NCBI RefSeq assembly: GCF_003148745.1
Contig: NZ_QGGU01000008.1
Location: 124,001-188,000 of the forward strand
Direction: 5' to 3'
Length of the DNA stretch: 64,000 nt
From: Pleionea mediterranea
Lineage (GTDB): Bacteria; Pseudomonadota; Gammaproteobacteria; Enterobacterales; Kangiellaceae
The translations under genes were made by a program, and so were the position numbers. The notes under the pieces are model-generated. The model had not been told where the DNA came from, searched no databases, and was given only the letters and a program-made list of their open reading frames with translations. Positions 56,981 to 64,000 of this stretch are shown piece by piece (positions within the stretch are counted from its first letter, which is position 1; each line of letters opens with the position of its first letter).

Positions 56981-57967
56981 TTACTTTTTATACTCGGTTA
57001 CCGTTTGTTCAATAGTACCAAAAATATTATTGTCTTGTTTATCAAACATTTCGATACGAACTTTATCATTGAATTTCATAAACTCGGTACTCGGTTTACC
57101 ATCAGCAATGATTTCTAGCATACGCTTTTCAGCCAAACAACTTGAGCCTGCGCTGCGATCATAGTTTGAAATGGTACCAGAACCAATAATGGCACCGGCG
57201 CCTAAAGGACGTGTTTTAGCGGCATGAGCAACTATAGTCGGAAAATCAAAAGTCATGTCAACGCCACAATCTGGCTTACCAAATAACTCGTCATTTAAAT
57301 GAGTGACCAAAGGTAGTTTTACTTTGTCGCCGTCCCAGGCATCGCCTAACTCGTCAGGTGTCACCGCAACGGGTGAGAAAGCACTGGACGGTTTACTTTG
57401 AAAAAAGCCAAAGCCTTTTCCAAGTTCACCCGGAATCAAATTACGTAATGAGACATCGTTAACCAGCATAAACAAACGAATGGCGTCTCGCGCTTCATCT
57501 TTTGTTGCCGCCATGGGTAAGTCATCAACAATAACCGCAACTTCCGATTCCATATCAATGCCATACTCTTCTGAAGCCATTTCAATGTTATCTCGAGGCC
57601 CTAAAAAGGTATCGCTACCGCCCTGGTACATTAATGGGTCGGTCCAGAACGTTTCTGGCATTTCAGCACCACGCGCTTTGCGAACCAGCTCAACGTGATT
57701 GACATAAGCACTGCCATCAGCCCATTGGTAAGCGCGAGGCAGTGGCGACTCACACTTTGACTCATCAAAATCAAACGCTTCACTGATTTTACCGTCTAAC
57801 AGATCCTGATAGACAGCCTCTGCTTTTGGTGCAAGCTCATTCCAGTTATCCAATAATGCTTGTAATGTACCTGCAATTTGAGGAATAGCGACCGCTTTGG
57901 TCAAATCGCGACTGACCAAAACCAGTTGGCCATCTCGTGTATTGTTCTTTAACGTTGCAAATTTCAT
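56981..57967 (-). CDS. fahA: Fumarylacetoacetase (short bacterial type)
   Basis: Final enzyme of tyrosine breakdown, splitting fumarylacetoacetate to fumarate and acetoacetate. At 328 residues it belongs to the shorter bacterial type. Conserved features are WADGSAYVNHVELVRKARG, the metal-site region MESEVAVIVDDLPM, GKGFGFFQSKPSSAFSPVAV, and GAGAIIGSGTISN. It is 11 bp downstream of hmgA. Confidence 0.93.
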   Translation of the reverse strand: MKFATLKNNTRDGQLVLVSRDLTKAVAIPQIAGTLQALLDNWNELAPKAEAVYQDLLDGKISEAFDFDESKCESPLPRAYQWADGSAYVNHVELVRKARGAEMPETFWTDPLMYQGGSDTFLGPRDNIEMASEEYGIDMESEVAVIVDDLPMAATKDEARDAIRLFMLVNDVSLRNLIPGELGKGFGFFQSKPSSAFSPVAVTPDELGDAWDGDKVKLPLVTHLNDELFGKPDCGVDMTFDFPTIVAHAAKTRPLGAGAIIGSGTISNYDRSAGSSCLAEKRMLEIIADGKPSTEFMKFNDKVRIEMFDKQDNNIFGTIEQTVTEYKK

Positions 57968-57978
57968 TCAATAAACCC

Positions 57979-59109
57979 TTATTTTTTAACTTTCCAGCTT
58001 TCGGAATAGGACTCGTCTTCAACGCTGAATGCTGAAGCCCCTATTTCTAATGGATCTCTGGTGTCTAACATAACCGCAACTTCATCCGTCTCTTTTTTCG
58101 CATGTTTTCGGCCTGCTTCAAAAGCTTTAGGATGCGGCCCGTGCGTAAAGCCACATGGATGAAAAGTCACCATGCCTGCGTCGATATTGTCTCGACTGAA
58201 AAAGTCACCTGCGTGATAAAAAATGACTTCATCAAAATCATCATTATTATGATAAAACGGAACTTTTAATGCACCCGGATCCGATTCAATGGGACGCGGT
58301 ACAAAAGTACAGACAACAAAGCGACTGGCCACAAAGGTAGTGTGTGCTGACGGCGGTAAATGATATCGATGAGACATTAACGGTCTGATATCACGCCAGT
58401 TAATGCGCACCACTGACAAGTCACCATGCCAGCCAATGGCATCCAAAGGACTGTAAGAATAATGGACTTTCGAAATGTCATCATTACGTTTAATTTCAAC
58501 AATCCACTTACCTTCAACCTGCTGAGCTTTAAACGCATCGTCAATTGCCGGAATATCCAACATCGCGGGGTCAAAAATCGCATGAGGACCGACTAAGCCT
58601 TTTTCAGGCAACTGGTAAGAATCATTGGTTGCTTCAATGATCAGCAATGACATAGGTTTGCTCGGCTCTAGGCGCCACATGGTGCTTCGAGGAATGACAA
58701 TATAATCACCATCACGAACCGTTAAATGTCCGTAATCGCAAAATAACTCACCTTCCCCTTCGTGCACAAACAGCAAGTCATCACCGTCTGCATTTCTTAC
58801 CAGAAAGTCCATTTTGTGCTCACAACGCCAGAAACGATATTTACAAAACTTATTTTGTAAAACCACTGGTGATGAAAACGGTGAATGAACATTGGTTTCA
58901 AGATTATTTAGATTAAAAGCCCGAGGTCGCAACGGACCTTCCCAACTGTCCCAACTCGTTGGTGGGCGTTGATGATGGAAATGGGCAGCCGGACCGAAGA
59001 ATCCACTTCGGCCAGCTTCTCTTTCATAAATACCTTGCTCTGGAAAGTCGGCATGCGCCTGACGAGATACTACGCCTTCTTTATGAGGAAACGATATCCA
59101 CTTTCTCAT
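57979..59109 (-). CDS. hmgA: Homogentisate 1,2-dioxygenase
   Basis: Opens the aromatic ring of homogentisate to maleylacetoacetate using Fe(II) and O2. 376 residues of the bacterial type. Key regions are the cupin-like LLFVHEGEGELFCDYG, the iron-site segment FYHNNDDFDEVIFYHAGDF, and HPCGFTHGPHP. It lies between hpd (45 bp upstream) and fahA. Confidence 0.95.
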   Translation of the reverse strand: MRKWISFPHKEGVVSRQAHADFPEQGIYEREAGRSGFFGPAAHFHHQRPPTSWDSWEGPLRPRAFNLNNLETNVHSPFSSPVVLQNKFCKYRFWRCEHKMDFLVRNADGDDLLFVHEGEGELFCDYGHLTVRDGDYIVIPRSTMWRLEPSKPMSLLIIEATNDSYQLPEKGLVGPHAIFDPAMLDIPAIDDAFKAQQVEGKWIVEIKRNDDISKVHYSYSPLDAIGWHGDLSVVRINWRDIRPLMSHRYHLPPSAHTTFVASRFVVCTFVPRPIESDPGALKVPFYHNNDDFDEVIFYHAGDFFSRDNIDAGMVTFHPCGFTHGPHPKAFEAGRKHAKKETDEVAVMLDTRDPLEIGASAFSVEDESYSESWKVKK

Positions 59110-59154
59110 TGAGCCACTCCAGTTATAAAGTTTTGGTTAATAGACACTGCTCAA

Positions 59155-60234
59155 TTATTCCGCAGTAATAACACCACGACGAATTTGATCTTCTTCGATT
59201 GATTCAAACAGAGCTTTGAAGTTGCCTTCACCAAATCCCTGATTGCCTTTTCGTTGAATAATTTCAAAGAAAATTGGACCAATGACTGTTTTGGTGAAAA
59301 TTTGCAGCAAAATACCATCACCTTCAACCGGTGCACCGTCAATCAAAATGCGTAAATCAGCCAAGTCCTTAACGTTTTCTTCATGGCCTTTAACGCGCTC
59401 ATCAATTTTTTCATAGTAAGTATCTGGCGTCGACATAAACTCCATGCCGATTTCACGCAGGTTACGGACGGTCTGATAAATATTATCCGTGGTCAAAGCG
59501 ATGTGTTGAATGCCTTCACCCTTGTATTCATTCAAATACTCTTCAATTTGAGACTTATCATCTGAAGATTCATTAATGGGTATACGAATTTTTCCACATG
59601 GCGCTGTCATAGCACGGCTAACCAGACCAGTTAACTTACCTTCAATATCAAAGTATCGAATTTCACGGAAATTACCAATATCTTCGTAAAAACCACCCCA
59701 CTTTTGCATATTGCCACGCATTACATTATGGGTCAGATGATCAAGCTCATAAAGACCAACGCCTTCCGGGTGCTTATCAACGCCGTCAAAATATTCAAAA
59801 TCATGATCGTAAATCGCGTTATCGCCATACTGATCAACAAAGTATAGAACCGAGTCGCCAATACCATAAATTGCCGGAATTTGTGTTTCGCCTTCAGCCC
59901 AGTTTGACTTATCAAACTCTTTTGCGCCTTTAGAGATGGCGTATTCCTGTGCTTTTTTCGCATCTTTTACTCTAAATGCCATGGCACAGGCACAAGGGCC
60001 GTGAGCTTTGGAAAACTCATGAAAATAAGTACCCTGATCGGCATTTATCAGAAAATTGACATCGCCCTGACGATAAAGCGTTACATCTTTAGCTTTATGT
60101 TTAGCAACCGCTGTAAAGCCCAGTAACTTAAATAACTCATTGAGCTTCTCAATGCCTTCGGCATCCGGTGCTGAAAACTCAACAAACTCAAAACCATCGG
60201 TACCCAATGGATTAATCGTTGTATCAGTTGTCAT
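59155..60234 (-). CDS. hpd: 4-hydroxyphenylpyruvate dioxygenase
   Basis: Converts 4-hydroxyphenylpyruvate to homogentisate with Fe(II). 359 residues from ATG 60234, which has GAGG 8 bp upstream; an in-frame ATG at 60258 has no site. Iron ligands fall in DHLTHNV, IQHIALTT and FFEIIQRKG near the C-terminus, and the protein has the usual two-barrel layout. It is the first gene of hpd-hmgA-fahA-maiA; TyrR boxes lie upstream. Confidence 0.96.
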   Translation of the reverse strand: MTTDTTINPLGTDGFEFVEFSAPDAEGIEKLNELFKLLGFTAVAKHKAKDVTLYRQGDVNFLINADQGTYFHEFSKAHGPCACAMAFRVKDAKKAQEYAISKGAKEFDKSNWAEGETQIPAIYGIGDSVLYFVDQYGDNAIYDHDFEYFDGVDKHPEGVGLYELDHLTHNVMRGNMQKWGGFYEDIGNFREIRYFDIEGKLTGLVSRAMTAPCGKIRIPINESSDDKSQIEEYLNEYKGEGIQHIALTTDNIYQTVRNLREIGMEFMSTPDTYYEKIDERVKGHEENVKDLADLRILIDGAPVEGDGILLQIFTKTVIGPIFFEIIQRKGNQGFGEGNFKALFESIEEDQIRRGVITAE

Positions 60235-60335
60235 ATCAATTACCTCGTAAGCGCGCATTTAAAAGCGCATTAATATTAACTTCTATGTCTGTGTTAAAAG
60301 CCACACAATGACCAAAGCCATTCAATTAAAGCACT

Positions 60336-60365
60336 ATTATAACCTTAAAAGCGGGACATTAAACA
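60336..60365 (-). promoter_or_regulatory. Candidate hpd promoter
   Basis: A consensus -10 TATAAT (60336-60341) on the minus strand, about 100 bp before the hpd start. The matching -35 is poor (GTTTAA at 17 bp or TTGTTT at 19 bp), as expected for an activator-dependent promoter. The TyrR boxes would centre near -97 and -173. Confidence 0.45.
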
Positions 60366-60417
60366 ACAAAGAATTCAATACGTTAGTTTACTTCGCAAGC
60401 ATTAACAGCGGCCAACA

Positions 60418-60435
60418 TGTAAACTATTGTTTACA
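60418..60435. promoter_or_regulatory. TyrR box 1
   Basis: TGTAAACTATTGTTTACA matches the TyrR consensus TGTAAA-N6-TTTACA at every defined position. It lies upstream of hpd and directly beyond tyrR, and is centred 76 bp from box 2. Confidence 0.88.
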
Positions 60436-60493
60436 GCAATCCTTTAAACATAAGAAGCCACGAAAATTCAATGACTAAGCGCATCACCCATAC

Positions 60494-60511
60494 TGTAAAC
60501 TATAGTTTACA
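60494..60511. promoter_or_regulatory. TyrR box 2
   Basis: TGTAAACTATAGTTTACA is a perfect palindrome and a full match to TGTAAA-N6-TTTACA. It lies 21 bp from the tyrR stop. With box 1 it is 76 bp away, about seven helical turns, which suits cooperative binding or looping. Confidence 0.88.
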
Positions 60512-60531
60512 ACCAATGAATCGATGATGGA

Positions 60532-62082
60532 TTATTCCGATAATTTATATTGCTTTAACTTATTGGCTACCGCTGTATGGGATAAGCCGAGACGTTTTGC
60601 CAGTTTTCGGCTGCTAGGAAAGGATGGGTAAAGGAATTGAAACAGTTCTTTTTCGAACGTCTGCATAAGTTGTCGATGGCTGGCTGCATCAGCATCGGAT
60701 ACAAATTCAGCAGAGGTTACTTTAAGCATCGGCATATTCAAGTGTCGATTGGAAATGCTGGTTGAAGTGGTTAAGGATAAGGCTCTGAAGATAATATTCT
60801 CTAACTCTCTTACATTCCCTGGCCAGTTGTATCGCGTTAAGGTTAGTAATGCACGCTGTGTTAACTGACAAGCCGATCGCCCCATTCTCTGACAACCATG
60901 AGCCAAAAAATATTCCGCCAATGGCTGTATATCCTCAACTCTTTGTCTTAAGGCCGGTATTTTTAAGTTAAGAACATGTAAACGATAATACAGATCTTGC
61001 CTGAATTGATTATTCTCACAAAGTTGGCGCAAATCCGACTGTGTTGAGGCAATAACCTTAACATTAACTCGCACTTCGTCATCCGTGCCCACACGACGAA
61101 AGGCCCCTTCTTCTAAAAACCGAAGTAATTTAACCTGGAGGTAAGGCGACATCTCATCAATTTCATCAAAATACAATGTGCCGCCATCTGCCAGCTCCAG
61201 CAATCCGGGTTTGCCGGCTTTAGAAGCTCCTTCAAAGGCATTGCCCGAATAACCAAATAACTCATGCTCAGCAGAACTATCGGGTAAAGAAGCACAGTTA
61301 ATTGCCAAAAATGGCTTACCCGGTGTTCGTTTTAAATGAGTGGCACGGGCAACCAGCTCTTTTCCAGTTCCCGTTTCACCTTCTATTAATAAGGGAGCAT
61401 CCAGAAGTGCGGTTTGTTCAGCTTCTTGCAGCAACATTTTCATGGTTTCAGACTGGGCGACAATCTGATCAAAGGACAAGTCTTTAGAGCGTTGCCAGCG
61501 CTCTAATTGCTCAGCAACTTGTGACGGAGCTTTAAACAATAATACCGCGGCTTTACAGTCGTTTTTTAACTGACGCCCATCGTTCTGATATATGGGAAAG
61601 GCTTCTATCAGAAGTGGCTTATCCGCAATCACAATGCTCAACTGGGTAAAACCATCTTGCTCCAGAGACTCGAATATAGAATTTAACTGTTGCTCTGTCA
61701 GAACACGATCAACAATGGATAGATTAGGTATGCCTGAGAGTTGAAAAGCATCGTAGAAAGATTCACTGGCAGCCAGAATATCGCCGTTTTTGGCGACCGA
61801 CACCAGCGATTCGGGATAGCAAGCCAATAAGGTTGTCAGCTCCTGGTGTTCACGCTCGCCCGGTAATAAATCAATCCGCTTGACCGAGTGTATCCCTTGA
61901 ATCTGGTGCAACTGCAGTAATACCTTGTCAATTGCAGCCGACTCACTCGCGTTAAGTTTAAGATACAAAAGCTGCTCTGCCAGCTCAATTCCTCGAAGAT
62001 TTATTGCATTGTCCACCAGAATAGACAACACCTCCTGAGTGACGCCCAGTCGGTCATCGCACTCAAGAGCCAGTCGAATCAT
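60532..62082 (-). CDS. tyrR: TyrR-family aromatic amino acid regulator
   Basis: 516 residues, as in E. coli TyrR (513). Domains: ACT (about 1-75, RLGVTQEVLSILVDN), PAS (about 80-190), AAA+ ATPase (about 207-430; Walker A GETGTGKE, Walker B region GTLYFDEIDEM) and a C-terminal Fis-type HTH (RKLAKRLGLSHTAVANKLKQY). The sigma-54 contact loop GAFTGA is absent (GNAFEGASKAG), consistent with TyrR acting at sigma-70 promoters. It overlaps tatD by 4 bp and lies just upstream of the operon it probably controls. Confidence 0.95.
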   Translation of the reverse strand: MIRLALECDDRLGVTQEVLSILVDNAINLRGIELAEQLLYLKLNASESAAIDKVLLQLHQIQGIHSVKRIDLLPGEREHQELTTLLACYPESLVSVAKNGDILAASESFYDAFQLSGIPNLSIVDRVLTEQQLNSIFESLEQDGFTQLSIVIADKPLLIEAFPIYQNDGRQLKNDCKAAVLLFKAPSQVAEQLERWQRSKDLSFDQIVAQSETMKMLLQEAEQTALLDAPLLIEGETGTGKELVARATHLKRTPGKPFLAINCASLPDSSAEHELFGYSGNAFEGASKAGKPGLLELADGGTLYFDEIDEMSPYLQVKLLRFLEEGAFRRVGTDDEVRVNVKVIASTQSDLRQLCENNQFRQDLYYRLHVLNLKIPALRQRVEDIQPLAEYFLAHGCQRMGRSACQLTQRALLTLTRYNWPGNVRELENIIFRALSLTTSTSISNRHLNMPMLKVTSAEFVSDADAASHRQLMQTFEKELFQFLYPSFPSSRKLAKRLGLSHTAVANKLKQYKLSE

Positions 62083-62861
62083 ACCCGATTCGCTTTACCG
62101 AATAACTTAAAGTAATTTGCGGTGGTTTGCTCCGCCAATAAGGACAGTTCTTCACCTCTTAATTCAGCGAGAAACTCAGCGGTGTTTCGCGTATATGCAG
62201 GCTGACAAGGTTTGCCACGATGTGGCACTGGAGCCAGATAAGGCGAGTCGGTTTCGACCAATAACCGATCCAGAGGAATTTTTTTTGCGACTTCGCGTAC
62301 ATTTTCAGCTTGTTTAAAGGTCACAATTCCGGATATGGAAACATAATAGCCATTATCAATGGCCTGTTTTGCCATATCCCAGTCTTCGGTAAAACAATGC
62401 AGAACACCTGGATTGTCACGGCGATCGGTTAATATCAAATCCAGGGTTTGCTGCTTCGCTTCTCGAGTGTGGATCACCAGTGGCAACTTCAATTGCTTGG
62501 CCGCTTCAAAATGCACTTCAAATGACGCTAACTGTTGCTCAATAGTCTCTTTCGCATAAAAACCATCGAGACCGGTTTCGCCGATACCTACCACTTTGTC
62601 ATGAGCCGCCTGTTGAACCAGGAAGTCAAAAGTACCCTCGGTCGATAAGTCATCCGCTAGAGGATGTACACCGACAGTACAGTGAACCGCTTTGTGTTGT
62701 TCAGCGATGGTTTTAATTTGAGAAAAATTAGCTTTGTCGGTAGCTATACATAAAAACTGATCCACACCGTGACTTTTTGCAAAGTCGAGTGCATTTCCAA
62801 GATCATCGTTGTGACTGGACAGATCGATGCGATCCAGATGGCAGTGTGAGTCAACTAACAT
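62079..62861 (-). CDS. TatD-family metal-dependent hydrolase (YcfH)
   Basis: 260-residue amidohydrolase-fold DNase. SHCHLD near residue 5-10, GVHPL, GIGETGLDGFY, VIHTREA, LHCFTED and LLVETDSPYLAPVPHRGK are all TatD/YcfH motifs with the metal ligands. It lies after the pilZ-holB region as in many gammaproteobacteria, and its end overlaps the tyrR start (ATGA), an unusual junction. Confidence 0.93.
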   Translation of the reverse strand: MLVDSHCHLDRIDLSSHNDDLGNALDFAKSHGVDQFLCIATDKANFSQIKTIAEQHKAVHCTVGVHPLADDLSTEGTFDFLVQQAAHDKVVGIGETGLDGFYAKETIEQQLASFEVHFEAAKQLKLPLVIHTREAKQQTLDLILTDRRDNPGVLHCFTEDWDMAKQAIDNGYYVSISGIVTFKQAENVREVAKKIPLDRLLVETDSPYLAPVPHRGKPCQPAYTRNTAEFLAELRGEELSLLAEQTTANYFKLFGKANRV

Positions 62862-62885
62862 TAAAGAATCCGAAAGTGAAAAAGG

Positions 62886-63245
62886 TTACATGGTGTGCGT
62901 GGAACGCTCTGAATTTAATGCACCTGCCAGATAGGTTTCAATTTTATTGCGAGCCTGACCATTGTCCTGGTTGGAAAATTGAACGCCAATGCCTGCGGCT
63001 TTATTACCCTGGGCGCCTTTGGGTGTGATCCAGATGATTTTACCGGCAACGGGAATTTTTTCTTTCTCATCCATTAGCGATAACAGCATAAAGACTTCAT
63101 CACCCAGATTGTATTGCTTGTGCGTAGGAATAAATAGCCCGCCATTTTTTACAAAGGGCATGTAAGCAGCGTATAGCACTGCTTTATCTTTTATCGTTAA
63201 AGATAAAATACCATGTCTGGGTGCCGCTTTTGGCTGTGATGACAT
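62886..63245 (-). CDS. pilZ: PilZ domain protein
   Basis: 119 residues. RHGILSLTIKDKAVLYAAYMPFVKNGGLFIPT and YNLGDEVFMLL...KIPVAGKIIWITPKGAQGNKAAGIGVQF match the PilZ proteins needed for type IV pili. As in that subgroup, the RxxxR and D/NxSxxG c-di-GMP motifs are absent (FVKNGGLFI). Gene order holB-pilZ-tatD is typical. Confidence 0.92.
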   Translation of the reverse strand: MSSQPKAAPRHGILSLTIKDKAVLYAAYMPFVKNGGLFIPTHKQYNLGDEVFMLLSLMDEKEKIPVAGKIIWITPKGAQGNKAAGIGVQFSNQDNGQARNKIETYLAGALNSERSTHTM

Positions 63246-63302
63246 TGCTTAATCCTACATTCGTTCTGTTTCAAGCTCGCTAAAGCCACATAATATTTTC
63301 GA

Positions 63303-64000
63303 TTATGCTTGTCGGATTTTACTCCATTGAGTGGCTAAATCATCCAGCTGCATCGGCATATTCAATGCAATGCCTTCTCGCAACTCTTTGAGTTGAAACA
63401 GAATATTATCTCTTAACCTAAATAATAGCCGTTCATCGGCGTTTTCTGCAAGTTCAGCCGCTCGCTGTAACGATTTATTTTCTGACGTAAAGCGAATATG
63501 GCGACTTTTAATCATCATGGACACGGTAAACTCCCACCACTTCAGCAACTGATAGGGCTCTACCAACTTACAGTCTGACAGGGACAATAGCGTTTGACGA
63601 CCATAATAAACATCACTGAGCAATTCCAGAAACTGGCTAAAGCTGTCTTGTTCATTGTTTTGCAACCACTGTAGTGCGTCTAACGGCGCGCCATGACTCA
63701 CCTGAAGTGCAAAAGAGATCGACTCATCATTGTGATCGGTTGACTGCTGTTTCAGCCAGTTAAGGACTTGCTGGTTATCGGTGGCTTGCAAATTATACTG
63801 CTGACAGCGACTGATTATAGTCGCCGGTATGGCACTTCTTTGCTCTGCTAGCAATAATAACTGAGTATTACTGCCGGGCTCTTCCAGTGTTTTTAGTAAC
63901 GCGTTATAACCATTGGCATTCAACTTTTCAGTTTGGTATATGACAGCAATTCGCCAGCCTGAAAGACTCGACGTTTCGTGCAATTGTGACGTTAATGCTC
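63303..64000 (-). CDS. holB: DNA polymerase III subunit delta' HolB (5' end cut by window)
   Basis: Clamp-loader subunit. About 232 C-terminal codons are visible and the frame is open to the right edge (TSQLHETSSLSGWRIAVIYQTEKLN). LNANGYNALLKTLEEP and the SRC motif in IISRCQQY identify the AAA+ module; the helical C-terminal collar domain follows. The N-terminal Walker region lies outside the window. An internal TTG at 63983 is not the real start. Confidence 0.93.
   Translation of the reverse strand, partial: ALTSQLHETSSLSGWRIAVIYQTEKLNANGYNALLKTLEEPGSNTQLLLLAEQRSAIPATIISRCQQYNLQATDNQQVLNWLKQQSTDHNDESISFALQVSHGAPLDALQWLQNNEQDSFSQFLELLSDVYYGRQTLLSLSDCKLVEPYQLLKWWEFTVSMMIKSRHIRFTSENKSLQRAAELAENADERLLFRLRDNILFQLKELREGIALNMPMQLDDLATQWSKIRQA

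Overview
This 64 kb window looks like a chromosomal segment of a moderately AT-rich gammaproteobacterium (by eye a little over 40% G+C). The smc-zipA-ligA order, the ycgL-ycgM-ycgN/rnd/fadD neighbourhood, CysZ, SlyX, a ZipA-type divisome and the holB-pilZ-tatD order are typical of that class. Canonical SMC rather than MukB, a complete homogentisate pathway and many small marine-type families (DUF3466, DUF4404, DUF2288, DUF3016) suggest an oceanospirillal or Kangiella-like lineage rather than an enteric one; that placement is inference. I see no integrase, transposase, CRISPR array, phage module or defence cluster.

Layout. 1-7.3 kb: ligA (cut by the left edge), zipA and smc on the minus strand, with cysZ diverging. 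7.3-13 kb: a small exported protein, the giant helicase HrpA, an alpha/beta hydrolase and a tRNA-Asp with a near-perfect promoter. 13.4-21.2 kb: an overlapping pair (a membrane-anchored coiled-coil protein and a vWA protein), the ycgL-FAA hydrolase-ycgN operon, rnd and fadD. 21.4-29.6 kb: a double-receiver response regulator, hydrolases, ComFB- and MBL-fold proteins, sodium-coupled transporters (NhaC, NSS) and a divergent glutamate 5-kinase preceded by a structured RNA. 29.7-33.6 kb: DUF3016, a TPR sensor with a degenerate kinase-like tail, DUF2288 and an SGNH esterase. 33.7-36 kb: a GntR-ABC transporter operon with a clear operator and an extra 52-residue membrane protein. 36.3-43.1 kb: YeiH, NudC, a TlpA-like thioredoxin, an ATP-grasp/Dph6-like pair, an outer-membrane protein and a DUF2889-YqcC-DksA-like operon. 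43.3-50.5 kb: a candidate sRNA, an orphan ParA with a probable C-terminal frameshift, a DASS transporter, crotonase, an M28 peptidase, and gpx-slyX-SDR. 50.6-56.1 kb: etfBA and the divergent ETF-ubiquinone oxidoreductase, then a GlyGly-CTERM-like DUF3466 protein. 56.2-62.1 kb: tyrosine catabolism (hpd-hmgA-fahA-maiA) with tyrR upstream and two perfect TyrR boxes. 62.1-64 kb: tatD, pilZ and holB (cut by the right edge).

Functional links. FadD, the crotonase, EtfAB and ETF-QO fit beta-oxidation feeding the quinone pool. HPPD, HmgA, FahA and MaiA take 4-hydroxyphenylpyruvate to fumarate and acetoacetate under probable TyrR control. CysZ and perhaps YeiH concern sulfur. NhaC, NSS and DASS indicate a sodium-based marine physiology.

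The most unusual features are: (i) recurrent short degenerate tandem duplications (13-28 bp units, 2-4 copies) in the spacers just beyond stop codons; (ii) a probable one-base frameshift at the end of parA; (iii) a bulged structured RNA ending in a terminator just upstream of an aberrant proB; (iv) the ATP-grasp plus Dph6-like gene pair; (v) several small membrane or basic proteins with good ribosome-binding sites. No single spectacular new system is evident.
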